Origin: an uncultured Microcaldota archaeon
GTDB taxonomy: Archaea; Micrarchaeota; Micrarchaeia; Anstonellales; Bilamarchaeaceae
DNA length: 38,065 bases
Assembly (NCBI GenBank): GCA_903828955.1
Contig: CAIKOA010000009.1
Coordinates: forward strand, 1-38,065
Direction: 5' to 3'
This document shows, piece by piece, positions 20,814 through 29,439 of this stretch. The notes under the pieces were generated by a model. The model saw nothing but the letters and a program-made list of their open reading frames with translations. It did no database searches and was not told where the DNA came from. The position numbers and the translations under genes are program-made. The first letter of the stretch is position 1, and the number at the start of each line of letters is the position of its first letter.

Positions 20814-22553
20814 ATGGTGCTCATACGTTCACCGATAGTCTGCGTGCTCGGGCACGTGGACCACGGGAAGACTACCCTTCTGGATAAGGTCAGGGGGAGC
20901 GCCGTCGCGGAAAAGGAAGCAGGAAAGATAACCCAGATGATAGGGGCAAGCTATCTCCCGCGGGATGCGCTCCTGCGCATTTCAGAGCCCGTCCGCCAGG
21001 TAATGAAATTCGACCTGATAGTGCCCGGGCTCCTCTTCATAGATACTCCCGGCCACGAGGCATTCACGAACCTGCGGGAGCGCGGCGGGTCAATTGCCGA
21101 CATATCCATTCTCGTAGTGGACGCAATGCAGGGAATCCAGCCGCAGACGGTAGAAAGCATCCGGATCCTAAAACAGTGCAAAACCCCATTCATAGTGGCT
21201 GTAAACAAAATCGACCTTATCCAGGGGTGGAAATCCCACAATACTTCCTCATTTCTCCAATCTTTTGCCCAGCAAATCCCGAAAACCCAGCAATCCGTGG
21301 ACCAGAAGCTCTACGAAGTGATGGGGCAGCTCTCCCAACACGGCTTTGATTCGGAGCGCTTTGACCACATGAAGGATTTCACGCGCCAGATCGCATTAGT
21401 TCCGATAAGCGCCCGCACAGGGGAAGGGCTTGCCGAATTGCTCCTTCTTTTGGCAGGGCTAAGCCAGAAATACATGGAAAAGCGCCTCCACATCACAGGG
21501 GACGTTGCAAAAGGCTCCATCCTTGAAGTGAAAGAAGAGAAAGGGATGGGCACCACCATTGATGTCGTCTTATATGACGGGATGCTCAGCCGCGGGGAAG
21601 AGATCGTCTTCCTTACCCAGGACGGCGTCCAGAAGACGCGCGTGCGCGCTCTCCTGGAACCCAACCTCCTGAAGTCTTCCCCTGAAAAATACATCCAGGT
21701 TGATCGCGTTGTTGCAGCCGCAGGGGTAAAAATAGTCGCCCCCGGCTTAGAGTCCGCAATTCCCGGCTCCCCATTCTCAAGCATCTACAACCTTATCTCG
21801 CAGAAAGCGGAAATGGAAAAGCACCTCAAGGCCGTCCTCGTCAATTCCGATGAAGATGGAGTAATAATTAAAGTGGATTCGCTCGGAAGCGCCGAAGCAA
21901 TCCTCTCCCTTTTCCACAAATACAAAATCCCGGTAAAAACCATCTCAATTGGGCCCATTACGCGCAAAGACATCCTTTCAGTGCACGCAGTCTACGAAAA
22001 GAACCGCTTCCGGGGAGCCCTCTTTGGCTTCAACGTCCGCGTTTTCGATGATGCTCGCATTGAAGCGCAGAAAGCAGGCACCCCCATAATCTGGAGCAAC
22101 ATCATCTACAAGCTTGTTGACGATTACGAGCAGTGGGTGAAGGACGAGAAGGTCCGCGAGAAGCACGAGCTTGAAACCTCGCTTCCCTGGCCCGCAAAGA
22201 TAAAAGTCCTCCCAGGCTTCTTCTTCCGCGCAAGCAAGCCCGCGGTTTTCGGAATTGAAGTCCTTCAAGGAAAACTGCGCAAGGGCGTTTCCCTCATGAA
22301 TGAAAAAGGGGAGCGCGTCGGGGAAGTGAAAAATATCCAGTCCGAAGGCAAGGCAATCGAAGAGGCTGAGGAGAATGCGAAGGTCGCGCTCTCTTCTGAT
22401 GAAATCGTCCTCAACAAGACAATTACTGAAGGCGAAACCCTCTACGTCTGCATGGGCAAGAAGCAGATTTTCACCTGGGAAGAGCAGCTTGACGCGCTTA
22501 CGGAAAACGAGAAGAAAGTTCTTGGTGAAATAAAGCACATTGTATTGTTCTGA
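20814..22553 (+). CDS. infB: Translation initiation factor aIF5B (IF2 family)
   Basis: GTPase that promotes subunit joining. From ATG 20814 (MVLIRSPIVCVLGHVDHGKTT) the G1 motif is GHVDHGKT, G3 is DTPGHEAFTNLRERGG, G4 is NKIDLI and G5 is SARTGEGL. Domains II and III follow (GTTIDVVLYDGML), then the long connecting helix (DDYEQWVKDEKVREKHEL) and domain IV (FFFRASKPAVFGIEVLQG). 579 residues, normal for archaea. No intein is present, although this gene carries one in many archaea. Convergent with the prenyl synthase gene 18 bases away. Confidence 0.96.
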   Translation: MVLIRSPIVCVLGHVDHGKTTLLDKVRGSAVAEKEAGKITQMIGASYLPRDALLRISEPVRQVMKFDLIVPGLLFIDTPGHEAFTNLRERGGSIADISILVVDAMQGIQPQTVESIRILKQCKTPFIVAVNKIDLIQGWKSHNTSSFLQSFAQQIPKTQQSVDQKLYEVMGQLSQHGFDSERFDHMKDFTRQIALVPISARTGEGLAELLLLLAGLSQKYMEKRLHITGDVAKGSILEVKEEKGMGTTIDVVLYDGMLSRGEEIVFLTQDGVQKTRVRALLEPNLLKSSPEKYIQVDRVVAAAGVKIVAPGLESAIPGSPFSSIYNLISQKAEMEKHLKAVLVNSDEDGVIIKVDSLGSAEAILSLFHKYKIPVKTISIGPITRKDILSVHAVYEKNRFRGALFGFNVRVFDDARIEAQKAGTPIIWSNIIYKLVDDYEQWVKDEKVREKHELETSLPWPAKIKVLPGFFFRASKPAVFGIEVLQGKLRKGVSLMNEKGERVGEVKNIQSEGKAIEEAEENAKVALSSDEIVLNKTITEGETLYVCMGKKQIFTWEEQLDALTENEKKVLGEIKHIVLF

Positions 22554-22571
22554 ATTGGATTAGCACCGATT

Positions 22572-23636
22572 CTACTTTCTCGCCTTGATTTCAAGAAGCG
22601 GGCTGTCTTCAGGCACCGGCACTTCCTTTCCCAGCGACTCGTAGAACCAGCCCACAAGCATCCTGTTGAATACTGAAAGAAGCATTGATTTTGCAAGTAT
22701 CGCATACACCTGCATCCTCGTTATCTTCACCTTCTTCGTATTGTCGAAGACCTCTTCGTTCCCGTAGCACTTTGCAAAGGATTCAATCGCCATGAAAAGC
22801 GGAATCGCGCACGCAATCCTAACCCTCACCGCATTCTTCGGGAGCGAAACAATATAGTACATCGCAGAGTGCAGGTATTTCAGCGCATCCTTTATCTGCT
22901 CCTTCAGGATTTTGATTGCTATTTTCCTGTTCTCCGGAAGGCACATCGTCTCATAGGTAAGGTGGTATTTCTGTATCAGCCTTTCAGGCCAGTACCTCCT
23001 TCCCTGCCGTATGTCTTTTGCGACATCCCTGAGTATGTTCACCTTCTGTAGCGCAAGCCCGAACATCTTTGCGTGCACCTTCAGTTTTCTCCTGAGTTTT
23101 GCGCTGATTATGTTGTTGTAGTAAAGCACGTCATTAATCAGGTATCCAACAACGCCTGCTACATAATAGCCGTACTTATTCTGGTCTTCGATTGTATAGA
23201 TGCTCCTGTTCAGGAATTCGTACATCCCATCCGCCATCACCTTTCCCCAGCGGAATATTGCCTTCCTTATTTTTTCCGGCTGCGCATAATATACCCTCAC
23301 AACGCGGTCATAATTCTCAAGCAATTCTTCCTCATAAGTGGCGTCTATTTCCTCAACCAGCTCATTCCTGCATTCGTTCACGAGCCCATCCCTGTATTCC
23401 TCTGGGGCCATTGAAAGAAGCACTTTTCCGAACATTTCCTTCTTTGTTTCTATGGATGCGCCGCAGTCCTCTACTGTATCTATAACTCTATAGAGAAGAT
23501 ATGCAACCATTATTTCCTCGTCTATGGGCTTTGGGAACATCTGGATGCAGAGAGCAAAGCTTCTGGACACCTTTGGAAGAACCTTCCAGCAGAATTTTTT
23601 ATCAACCCCGATTGCGGGGCCAGCATTTCCCTTCAT
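22572..23636 (-). CDS. Squalene/phytoene synthase family (trans-isoprenyl head-to-head) enzyme
   Basis: Members join two prenyl diphosphates head to head. The first Asp-rich motif is DTVED at residues 53-57, preceded by AYLLYRVID. The second is D204-VAKD208 in ALQKVNILRDVAKDIRQGRRYWP. SRSFALCIQ at 24-32 is also conserved. The spacing and the QxxNxxRD form agree with squalene synthase rather than phytoene synthase, but the substrate is inferred. The C-terminus contains a hydrophobic stretch (VYAILAKSMLLSVFNRMLVGW, about 320-340) that may hold it at the membrane. 354 residues. No carotenoid or other isoprenoid gene is adjacent. Confidence 0.85.
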   Translation of the reverse strand: MKGNAGPAIGVDKKFCWKVLPKVSRSFALCIQMFPKPIDEEIMVAYLLYRVIDTVEDCGASIETKKEMFGKVLLSMAPEEYRDGLVNECRNELVEEIDATYEEELLENYDRVVRVYYAQPEKIRKAIFRWGKVMADGMYEFLNRSIYTIEDQNKYGYYVAGVVGYLINDVLYYNNIISAKLRRKLKVHAKMFGLALQKVNILRDVAKDIRQGRRYWPERLIQKYHLTYETMCLPENRKIAIKILKEQIKDALKYLHSAMYYIVSLPKNAVRVRIACAIPLFMAIESFAKCYGNEEVFDNTKKVKITRMQVYAILAKSMLLSVFNRMLVGWFYESLGKEVPVPEDSPLLEIKARK

Positions 23637-23677
23637 CTAGACCAGAACACCCACTCTATTATCTATTCTTCCCAAAC

Positions 23678-23685
23678 TATAAAAA
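23678..23685. promoter_or_regulatory. TATA box between prenyl synthase and Spo0M-like genes
   Basis: TATAAAAA on the + strand, about 38 bases before ATG 23718. The reverse reading TTTTTATA lies about 42 bases before ATG 23636 of the - strand gene. Possibly used in both directions. Confidence 0.45.
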
Positions 23686-23717
23686 CATTGGTGCCGATTG
23701 CAGTTACTGGTGTTTTT

Positions 23718-24170
23718 ATGGTAATGGGCATAGGTGAAGGAAAAATAGACCTTGTTTTGGATTCAACCGCTGTGCAGTCCGGCGGAAAAATAACCGGAAA
23801 GCTGAAGCTAGAACTCAATTCGCCCACAAAAGCCAGGGAGCTCAGGGTTGAAGTGCTCGGAAAGCAATGGCAATCGCATACCGAATTCCGCGGAGGGAGG
23901 AGCCACCACACCCGCAGCCAGGTAATCGTCTACACCGACAAGAAAGTCCTTGGAAGTGCGGAAACATTTTCAACCAATGAATATCCATTCGAATTCGTTG
24001 CGCCTGCAGTTGAAAAGCCCCAGGCCTCCGAAGGGATAATGGGTGCAATAAGCGGCTTCGCAAAAGCGGTGGGAATGGGCCCAGCACCCATAGAATACTA
24101 CGTCAAGGGCACCCTTGATTTGGAGATGGCCTTCGACATAAACAAGGAAGTAAGGATTAATATTTCCTAA
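23718..24170 (+). CDS. Arrestin-fold (Spo0M-like) protein
   Basis: Beta-rich protein of about 150 residues. KIDLVLDSTAVQSGGKITGKLKLELNSPTKARELRVEVLGKQW matches the N-terminal arrestin-like domain of Spo0M/Vps26-type proteins, and YYVKGTLDLEMAFDINKEVRI the later strands. It lacks the C-terminal domain of full-length Spo0M (about 250 residues). GGTG lies five bases before ATG 23718; ATG 23724 is an alternative. No signal peptide, so cytoplasmic. Family call is moderate; function unknown. Confidence 0.6.
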   Translation: MVMGIGEGKIDLVLDSTAVQSGGKITGKLKLELNSPTKARELRVEVLGKQWQSHTEFRGGRSHHTRSQVIVYTDKKVLGSAETFSTNEYPFEFVAPAVEKPQASEGIMGAISGFAKAVGMGPAPIEYYVKGTLDLEMAFDINKEVRINIS

Positions 24171-24192
24171 TACGCATTTGAGCCTTGGATGC

Positions 24193-24200
24193 TATTTAAA
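24193..24200 (+). promoter_or_regulatory. TATA box of the C25 peptidase gene
   Basis: TATTTAAA, about 30 bases before ATG 24227. It indicates that transcription of the peptidase pair starts close to the start codon. Confidence 0.55.
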
Positions 24201-24226
24201 TCATTTAGTGTACAATATATTCTGGT

Positions 24227-25969
24227 ATGATTTTCAGGAGCCCCTTTCTTTTTAGCATTGCATTTCTTTTAGCCCTTTCTTCTCTCTCGCATGCTTCCGA
24301 GCCAGATAAATTGAATATGTCTGCCAAGCTGCAGGATCCCGTCATTTATAAGGACGCGTCTTTCGAGTCCCTTCTCGTAATCGATAAATTCTCGGGCCCA
24401 GAAGCGTTCAATGCTACTGTTAAATTATGTTCCCAGAATTTCATTTCGTTCGAAGCTTCTGAGCCCGGAGGCCCTGGAAGCTTGGGCGCCACGTTCTCCT
24501 ATGCAAGAGAAAACGACAATGGCATCTTTGATTGCATCATCATCAAGATAAATGCGGACGGCTGGGAAAACGGGGAACGGTATAGCGCCGCATTAAATGG
24601 AAAATTTGCAGATGATGATACGTTTATCTCCAAAATATCCCAAGTATGGGGTCCGGATTACTCAAACTATCTGGCTGCAGAGGATTACTCGCTGGGCATT
24701 AGCCAGGGCATTAAATCCGTATCAAAAACCGAAGGAAAGTTCTACCTGGCCCACAAGCCAGATACCCTGAATGGAAAAAAGGCGGTCGTGGTCTTTCCAT
24801 CAACGTGGTCCTGCCTAAAAGCGCACCAAAAACCGGGCTGCGACCTGATGGTGCACGCCTATGAGCTATCAAAGGCGCTTTATTTTGAAGGTTATGACGT
24901 CACGATGATGGACCTCGAGAATGTCTCAAACTGGGGGGATAGCAAGACAGGGAACATCACAGAGGCGTCCGGTTTCTTCCATAAAAAAATCTGGGAGAAC
25001 ATCTCTGAAAACGACGTCACCAAAGGAACCTATGTCGTGCTCCTCGGGTCAGAAGACATAGTCCCCCCTTGCGTATACGAAGACGATCTTGAAGGGGGAG
25101 AGGCTCTTTCGGACTATTGCTACGCTAGCCGCACCGGAGCGGGCCGGCCAGAAGCGGCGGTGAGCCGGATGATGCCGCTATATGACAACTGGGCCAACGT
25201 GTACGAGACTGGGGAGTACCACATACATAGGAACATGTCCGCGCCGTGTTTTGGCAAATCAGACTGTTTTCTTTCTGTCAGAATGAAAGACGTAAGCAAA
25301 GAGAATGTTTTTGCCGATTTTGATGGCAGCGAATATGTCCCCCCGCTGGATTCCCTGCCATTCCTGAGTTCGCTATTCAACAAGACGGAGTTCTTTTCAG
25401 CCTGCAAAAACATCTCCGTATTAGACGGAAAAGTGTCCTCTGTCCATAGCCCAATCCAGTTCTATTTCCTGCATTCTTCCCCGGAAAACACCAGGTGGTC
25501 AGATTCCGAAGGCAACCTGGTAATCTCTAATGGTTTCAGGACATATGCAAACCCGATAATATTCTCCTCCGCATGCTACGGTGGCGTCATGAGCGACCGT
25601 AACTCAATACCCTGGGGGGCAATGGGCGGCGCGCAATTCCCAGGGGCGTTCATAGGCGCGAAGTCCGTTTCTTATTTTGGAGGGGTGCCCGGACTCCCTG
25701 TGGGAAGTGATCTGTTGAGCCAAAAGTTCTATGAAAATCTGCGTAAAGGGGAAACTGCTGGCGAAGCCCTATTGCATGCAAAGCAGTGGCTCTATGATTA
25801 CGATTACAAAAAGCAGTCCCTTTCAAACGAAATCGTCGGGGTTTTTGATTATGCCTTCTTAGGGGACCGTGTGAGCAAGATGAACAAAAAAACAGTGTTT
25901 ATATTTGACATGTATGGAGACCCGACATTGTCGGCATGGGAAATATGTGGTGATTATGATGGACAATAA
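24227..25969 (+). CDS. Secreted C25 (gingipain-like) cysteine peptidase
   Basis: A signal peptide spans residues 1-23 (FRSPFLFSIAFLLALSSLSHAS). A beta-rich prodomain-like part follows to about 165. The caspase-like fold then shows KKAVVVFPSTW (184-194), VVLLGSEDIVPP (270-281), SRMMPL (313-318), YFLHSS with the candidate catalytic His416, NPIIFSSACYGG with candidate Cys450, GAFIGAKSVSYFGG, and GDPTLS at 564-569, the C25 hallmark. Gingipain-type peptidases cleave after Arg or Lys; specificity here is unknown. There is no C-terminal membrane anchor or sorting domain. The downstream gene overlaps its stop, implying one operon. Such a large secreted peptidase is notable in a small-genome archaeon. 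Confidence 0.75.
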   Translation: MIFRSPFLFSIAFLLALSSLSHASEPDKLNMSAKLQDPVIYKDASFESLLVIDKFSGPEAFNATVKLCSQNFISFEASEPGGPGSLGATFSYARENDNGIFDCIIIKINADGWENGERYSAALNGKFADDDTFISKISQVWGPDYSNYLAAEDYSLGISQGIKSVSKTEGKFYLAHKPDTLNGKKAVVVFPSTWSCLKAHQKPGCDLMVHAYELSKALYFEGYDVTMMDLENVSNWGDSKTGNITEASGFFHKKIWENISENDVTKGTYVVLLGSEDIVPPCVYEDDLEGGEALSDYCYASRTGAGRPEAAVSRMMPLYDNWANVYETGEYHIHRNMSAPCFGKSDCFLSVRMKDVSKENVFADFDGSEYVPPLDSLPFLSSLFNKTEFFSACKNISVLDGKVSSVHSPIQFYFLHSSPENTRWSDSEGNLVISNGFRTYANPIIFSSACYGGVMSDRNSIPWGAMGGAQFPGAFIGAKSVSYFGGVPGLPVGSDLLSQKFYENLRKGETAGEALLHAKQWLYDYDYKKQSLSNEIVGVFDYAFLGDRVSKMNKKTVFIFDMYGDPTLSAWEICGDYDGQ

Positions 25970-26393
25970 ATTGATATTTGCTGGTTTGGCGTTCTGTGCC
26001 GTAATGGCGTTTCTTGCCGTTGGTTTCGCATTCTTATTCTTGCCTGCAATCAATTCCTCTGCGAAGGGCATAGATCCTTCCAACCCCCAAAGCTTCGAGG
26101 CATTTCTTAAGGAAGAAGGAATAGCCCAGCCGGATTCTTCAGTAGAAATAAGGAATGTTGAAGAGGTCGGGCCGGGCATCACCCGCTTTGATTCCTACGA
26201 AACAACCTCTTCCGGCCTGGAGCATTACCGTTTTATACTGGTTGATAAGAACACTGGCGCATATTTTACGATTTCGCAGTATGTTACTTCGGCTAACCAC
26301 ACGGAAGAATATGGGCAAATCACGAGGGAGCAAGCCGCAAAAGACGCTGCGGAACACGAAGAAATCTGCGCTAGCCATCCAGAATTATGCTAA
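25959..26393 (+). CDS. Small single-pass membrane protein, partner of the C25 peptidase
   Basis: ATG 25959 has GGTGAT four bases upstream and overlaps the peptidase stop by 11 bases, so the two are translationally coupled. A membrane segment occupies residues 4-31 (KLIFAGLAFCAVMAFLAVGFAFLF). The remaining 110 residues face outside, contain a beta-rich part (ITRFDSYETTSSGLEHYRFILVDKNTGAYFTISQYV) and end EICASHPELC with two Cys. No family recognised. An inhibitor, chaperone or anchor for the peptidase is a guess based only on context. Confidence 0.7.
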   Translation: MDNKLIFAGLAFCAVMAFLAVGFAFLFLPAINSSAKGIDPSNPQSFEAFLKEEGIAQPDSSVEIRNVEEVGPGITRFDSYETTSSGLEHYRFILVDKNTGAYFTISQYVTSANHTEEYGQITREQAAKDAAEHEEICASHPELC

Positions 26394-26396
26394 AAC

Positions 26397-26414
26397 AAAA
26401 TAAACTTATTTTTT
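26397..26414. terminator. Two-way terminator between converging genes
   Basis: AAAATAAACTTATTTTTT is an AT-rich dyad between the + strand membrane protein and porB, which converge within 12 bases. T-runs appear on both strands. Confidence 0.45.
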
Positions 26415-27335
26415 AAGCGCGGCCAATCTTTCCTGGTCGCACTTTTCCTTCCAGAGCAGCGAATCCCATTTCTCATCAACCATTTTCTGGATTTGCGCAA
26501 TATCCTCAGGAGTGAGGTGCTTGAACCTCTTCTGCCCCTTCAGGTAGGTTTCCACCGGCTTCTTCTCCGGCTTCAAATTCATCTTCAGGAACCCGTTCTC
26601 AATCTCGTAAACCGGCCAAACGTGCGTATCCACTGCATCCTTAAGGTACTGCATGCTGAGCGACGGCTCCGTCCCCCACCCTGGCACGCAGGTCATCAAT
26701 ACATTGAGGAATTTCGGCCCCTTAATCGAAAGCGCCTTTTTCACCTTATTCTGCAAATCAATGTAGTGAGCGCTTGTAGAGGTAGCCGCATAGGGAATGC
26801 TGTGCGCCGCCACTATTTCAGTGAGCGGCTTCTTGTACTGCATCTTTCCCTTGAATACGCTTCCCACCTGCGAGGTGGTTGTATTCGCCTTCCAGGGAGT
26901 TGCCCCGCTCCTCTGCACACCCGTATTCATATAAGCTTCGTTGTCGTAGGAGATGTAGAGCGCATCGTGCCCCCTCTCCAGCATTCCGGACAGGTGCCCA
27001 AAACCGATATCATAACTTGCCCCATCTCCGGCAATTACAATCACTTTAGTATGGTCGTTCCCCTGCGCGCGGAGCGTCTCCACAACCCCTGCGGCAACCG
27101 GCGCCGTATTCTCGAAAAGGCAGTGGATGTACGGAACGCTCCAGGCGCTCCGCGGATACGCGGAAGTGAATATTTCCACGCACCCTGTCGCATTAACTAC
27201 AATCGTATCCGGTCCCGCTGCCCTTAAGATATGCCTGAGCCCTACGCTCACCCCGCACCCGGCGCACGCGGTGTGCCCGCTCTTGAAAAGTTCCTTGTTT
27301 TCCAATTCAGGATTTGTGCTGTTGGAAGCATTCAT
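26406..27335 (-). CDS. porB: Pyruvate/2-oxoacid:ferredoxin oxidoreductase beta subunit
   Basis: Thiamine-diphosphate subunit that oxidises pyruvate to acetyl-CoA with ferredoxin as acceptor. Iron-sulfur Cys are in HTACAGCG and ATGC near the N-terminus and MTCVPGWG near residue 215. The ThDP motif is GDGASYDIGFGHLSGMLERGHDALYISYDNEAYMNTG. ATG 27335 has AGGTGA upstream; the reading frame extends to a GTG at 27344 that lies inside that site. 309 residues, normal. Last gene of porGDAB. Specificity for pyruvate rather than other 2-oxoacids is inferred. Confidence 0.93.
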   Translation of the reverse strand: MNASNSTNPELENKELFKSGHTACAGCGVSVGLRHILRAAGPDTIVVNATGCVEIFTSAYPRSAWSVPYIHCLFENTAPVAAGVVETLRAQGNDHTKVIVIAGDGASYDIGFGHLSGMLERGHDALYISYDNEAYMNTGVQRSGATPWKANTTTSQVGSVFKGKMQYKKPLTEIVAAHSIPYAATSTSAHYIDLQNKVKKALSIKGPKFLNVLMTCVPGWGTEPSLSMQYLKDAVDTHVWPVYEIENGFLKMNLKPEKKPVETYLKGQKRFKHLTPEDIAQIQKMVDEKWDSLLWKEKCDQERLAALKK

Positions 27336-27344
27336 CTTATTCAC

Positions 27345-28490
27345 CTAGTCCCCCCACACGATTTGGAAAGGCTCCTTTTCCTTCTTAACCCGTGCAAGCA
27401 TCTCCATTATGTGCTCCACGGTCACGTCCTTTCCTCCGAGCCCTCCGGCAATCGAATAAACCTTCGTCTTCAATCCAGCTTCCCGGACCGCATTGGACAC
27501 ATCCGTGTACAGCGGCGGACTCGCCCCAAACCCGAGCGCCTTCTCGAACACAACAATTTTTTTCTTCCCAACAAACGCTTTCGCAACTTCAGCAGGGAAA
27601 GGCCTGTAGCATCTTATTCTTACAATCCCGACCTTCTTCCCCTTTGCGCGCATCTTATCCACTGCAAGCTCCGCATTCTCAATTATGCTTCCCATCGCCA
27701 CGAAAAGAATGTCTGCATCCTCTGCGTTAATCTCTTCCCAGAGCCCATTCCCATATCTCCTTCCGGAAACCGCTCCCCACGCTTCCATTTCCTTCTTCAC
27801 GTTCTCCTTTGCCTTGAGAATGTCCAGGTGCAAATCATCCCTGAACCCCTGATAATCCTTGGGCATCGCATACATTCCCATCGAAATCGGGTTCTGCGTA
27901 TCCAATTTATACTGTGCATTCCGTTTCGCAGGCAGATACTTCATTATTAGTTCTTTTTGCGGAACGTCAATCTGCTCCACAATGTGCGTTAAGTAGAATC
28001 CATCCATGCAAACCATCACCGGAAGAAGCGTATCCTCGGAAATCTTGAAAGCCTGCGGGACCGCATCCACCGCCTCCTGGTTGTTCTTGCAATATATTTG
28101 TATCCAGCCCGCATCCCTTTCGCTAATGGAATCCTGCTGGTCGTTCCAGATATTGAGCGGAGCGCTTACCGCCCGGTTCGCATTCACAATCACCATCGGC
28201 AATCTCATTCCAGAAGCCGCAAAAAGCACCTCATGCATAAGGAAAAGCCCCTGCGCATCCGTAGTTGTGAATACTCTTCCGCCCGCTGCGCTTCCCCCTA
28301 CAAGCATCGAGATTGCGGAGAACTCGCTCTCCACCGCAGTATAACTCTTGATTTGCCCGTCCGTGTACATTCTGTCCAGTTCCTCAGCAATATGTGTGGA
28401 AGGGGTAATCGGGAAGCACGCAACCAGGTCCGGCACGCAGTCCCTCACCACTTCCGCAACCGCAAAACTTCCTTCAATAGTTTTTCTCAT
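27345..28490 (-). CDS. porA: Pyruvate/2-oxoacid:ferredoxin oxidoreductase alpha subunit
   Basis: FPITPSTHIAEELDRMYTDG is the conserved alpha-subunit N-terminus, followed by AVESEFSAISMLVGGSAAGGRVFTTTDAQGLFLMHE and MPMVIVNANRAVSAPLNIWNDQQDSISERDAGWIQ. The C-terminal domain has VGIVRIRCYRPFP. Start 28490 (MRKTIEGSFA) is used; ATG 28493 directly precedes it. The frame is open to 28580 but would overlap porD. About 381 residues, normal. Confidence 0.94.
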   Translation of the reverse strand: MRKTIEGSFAVAEVVRDCVPDLVACFPITPSTHIAEELDRMYTDGQIKSYTAVESEFSAISMLVGGSAAGGRVFTTTDAQGLFLMHEVLFAASGMRLPMVIVNANRAVSAPLNIWNDQQDSISERDAGWIQIYCKNNQEAVDAVPQAFKISEDTLLPVMVCMDGFYLTHIVEQIDVPQKELIMKYLPAKRNAQYKLDTQNPISMGMYAMPKDYQGFRDDLHLDILKAKENVKKEMEAWGAVSGRRYGNGLWEEINAEDADILFVAMGSIIENAELAVDKMRAKGKKVGIVRIRCYRPFPAEVAKAFVGKKKIVVFEKALGFGASPPLYTDVSNAVREAGLKTKVYSIAGGLGGKDVTVEHIMEMLARVKKEKEPFQIVWGD

Positions 28491-28500
28491 CATTACCGCC

Positions 28501-28749
28501 TCACTTCTCCTCAGGCACCATCTTGATGCACTTAACCGGGCACACTTGTGCGCAAACCCCGCACCCCTTGCAATAATCATAATTCGGCTGCGCCCCCTTC
28601 TGTGTCACGAATATGCACCCGTCCGGGCAGTTCAAATGGCATTGGTTGCACTTAATGCATTTGGACTGGTCCACCTGCGGCCTCTCCGTCCTCCATCCGC
28701 CGGTCTTGTTCTCCATGCTGGTTCCGGGCTTTCCAAGTGGCATCTTCAT
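28501..28749 (-). CDS. porD: Pyruvate/2-oxoacid:ferredoxin oxidoreductase delta subunit (2x[4Fe-4S])
   Basis: Ferredoxin-like electron carrier of the complex. Two cluster motifs are visible: CIKCNQCHLNCP and CKGCGVCAQVCP. N-terminal GGWRTERPQVDQSKC is typical of PorD. ATG 28749 has GGTGA four bases upstream and overlaps the PorG stop; ATG 28752 and ATG 28743 are alternatives. About 82 residues. Confidence 0.94.
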   Translation of the reverse strand: MKMPLGKPGTSMENKTGGWRTERPQVDQSKCIKCNQCHLNCPDGCIFVTQKGAQPNYDYCKGCGVCAQVCPVKCIKMVPEEK

Positions 28750-29291
28750 CATTTCACCTGCGCATAGCATGCCTTGACGGCTTCAGCATTGCTCTTCCCT
28801 AATTTCTCCCCGAAGTGCTCCTCCACTTCCTTCACGAGCGTTTCCAGTTTCACAATTCCAGTAACCTTCACAAGCGCGCCCATCATCGCGGTGTTCACAA
28901 TGGGCTTTCCCAATTTCTCCATTGCAACCGCGGTCGCATCCACAGTATGGAATTTGAAGCATCTTCCTTTCTTCCCGCAGGCCTCGGTCGGGCCCAATTT
29001 AGTATTCATAAGTACGATTCCGCCCTTCTTCAATCCCGCAAGAACGTCCACGGTGTCCATAAGGCTCGGGTCCAGAATCACCACAACATCCGGCTCATAG
29101 AGCTCCTGGTGCAGTCTCACGCGCTCATCAGAAATCCTGCAATAGCTCTCCACAGGGGCGCCCCTCCTTTCCACCCCGAATTTCGGGAAGGCCTGCGACC
29201 ATTTTCCCTCCGCTCCCGCGGACTTCGAAAGCAGTTCCCCTCCGGTTACCGCCCCCTGCCCCCCTCTGCCGTGCAATCTTATCTCCAGCAT
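28749..29291 (-). CDS. porG: Pyruvate/2-oxoacid:ferredoxin oxidoreductase gamma subunit
   Basis: EIRLHGRGGQGAVTGGELLSKSA begins the gamma subunit, with FPKFGVERRGAPVESYCRIS and VVVILDPSLMDTVDV after it. 180 residues, normal. First gene of the por operon. ATG 29291 has AGGTGGA upstream, and a TATA box lies at 29334-29340. Confidence 0.94.
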   Translation of the reverse strand: MLEIRLHGRGGQGAVTGGELLSKSAGAEGKWSQAFPKFGVERRGAPVESYCRISDERVRLHQELYEPDVVVILDPSLMDTVDVLAGLKKGGIVLMNTKLGPTEACGKKGRCFKFHTVDATAVAMEKLGKPIVNTAMMGALVKVTGIVKLETLVKEVEEHFGEKLGKSNAEAVKACYAQVK

Positions 29292-29333
29292 GAATCCACC
29301 TATTCGCTTTATGTGGGGGTTTCAATGGGAATG

Positions 29334-29340
29334 ATTAAAA
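29334..29340 (-). promoter_or_regulatory. TATA box of the porGDAB operon
   Basis: TTTTAAT on the - strand, preceded by GAAGGG, about 45 bases before ATG 29291, so the leader is about 20 bases and includes the ribosome site. The remainder of 29345-29439 holds T-rich - strand sequence after the next gene's stop and no gene. Confidence 0.5.
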
Positions 29341-29439
29341 CCCTTCCCCGTAAAACTCCGTCAAAAAACGAACTAATTCAATAAAAAGCAGAAAGAAACG
29401 AGAATGAAAAGAAATAACGGATAATTAAGAAAAAGAAGT

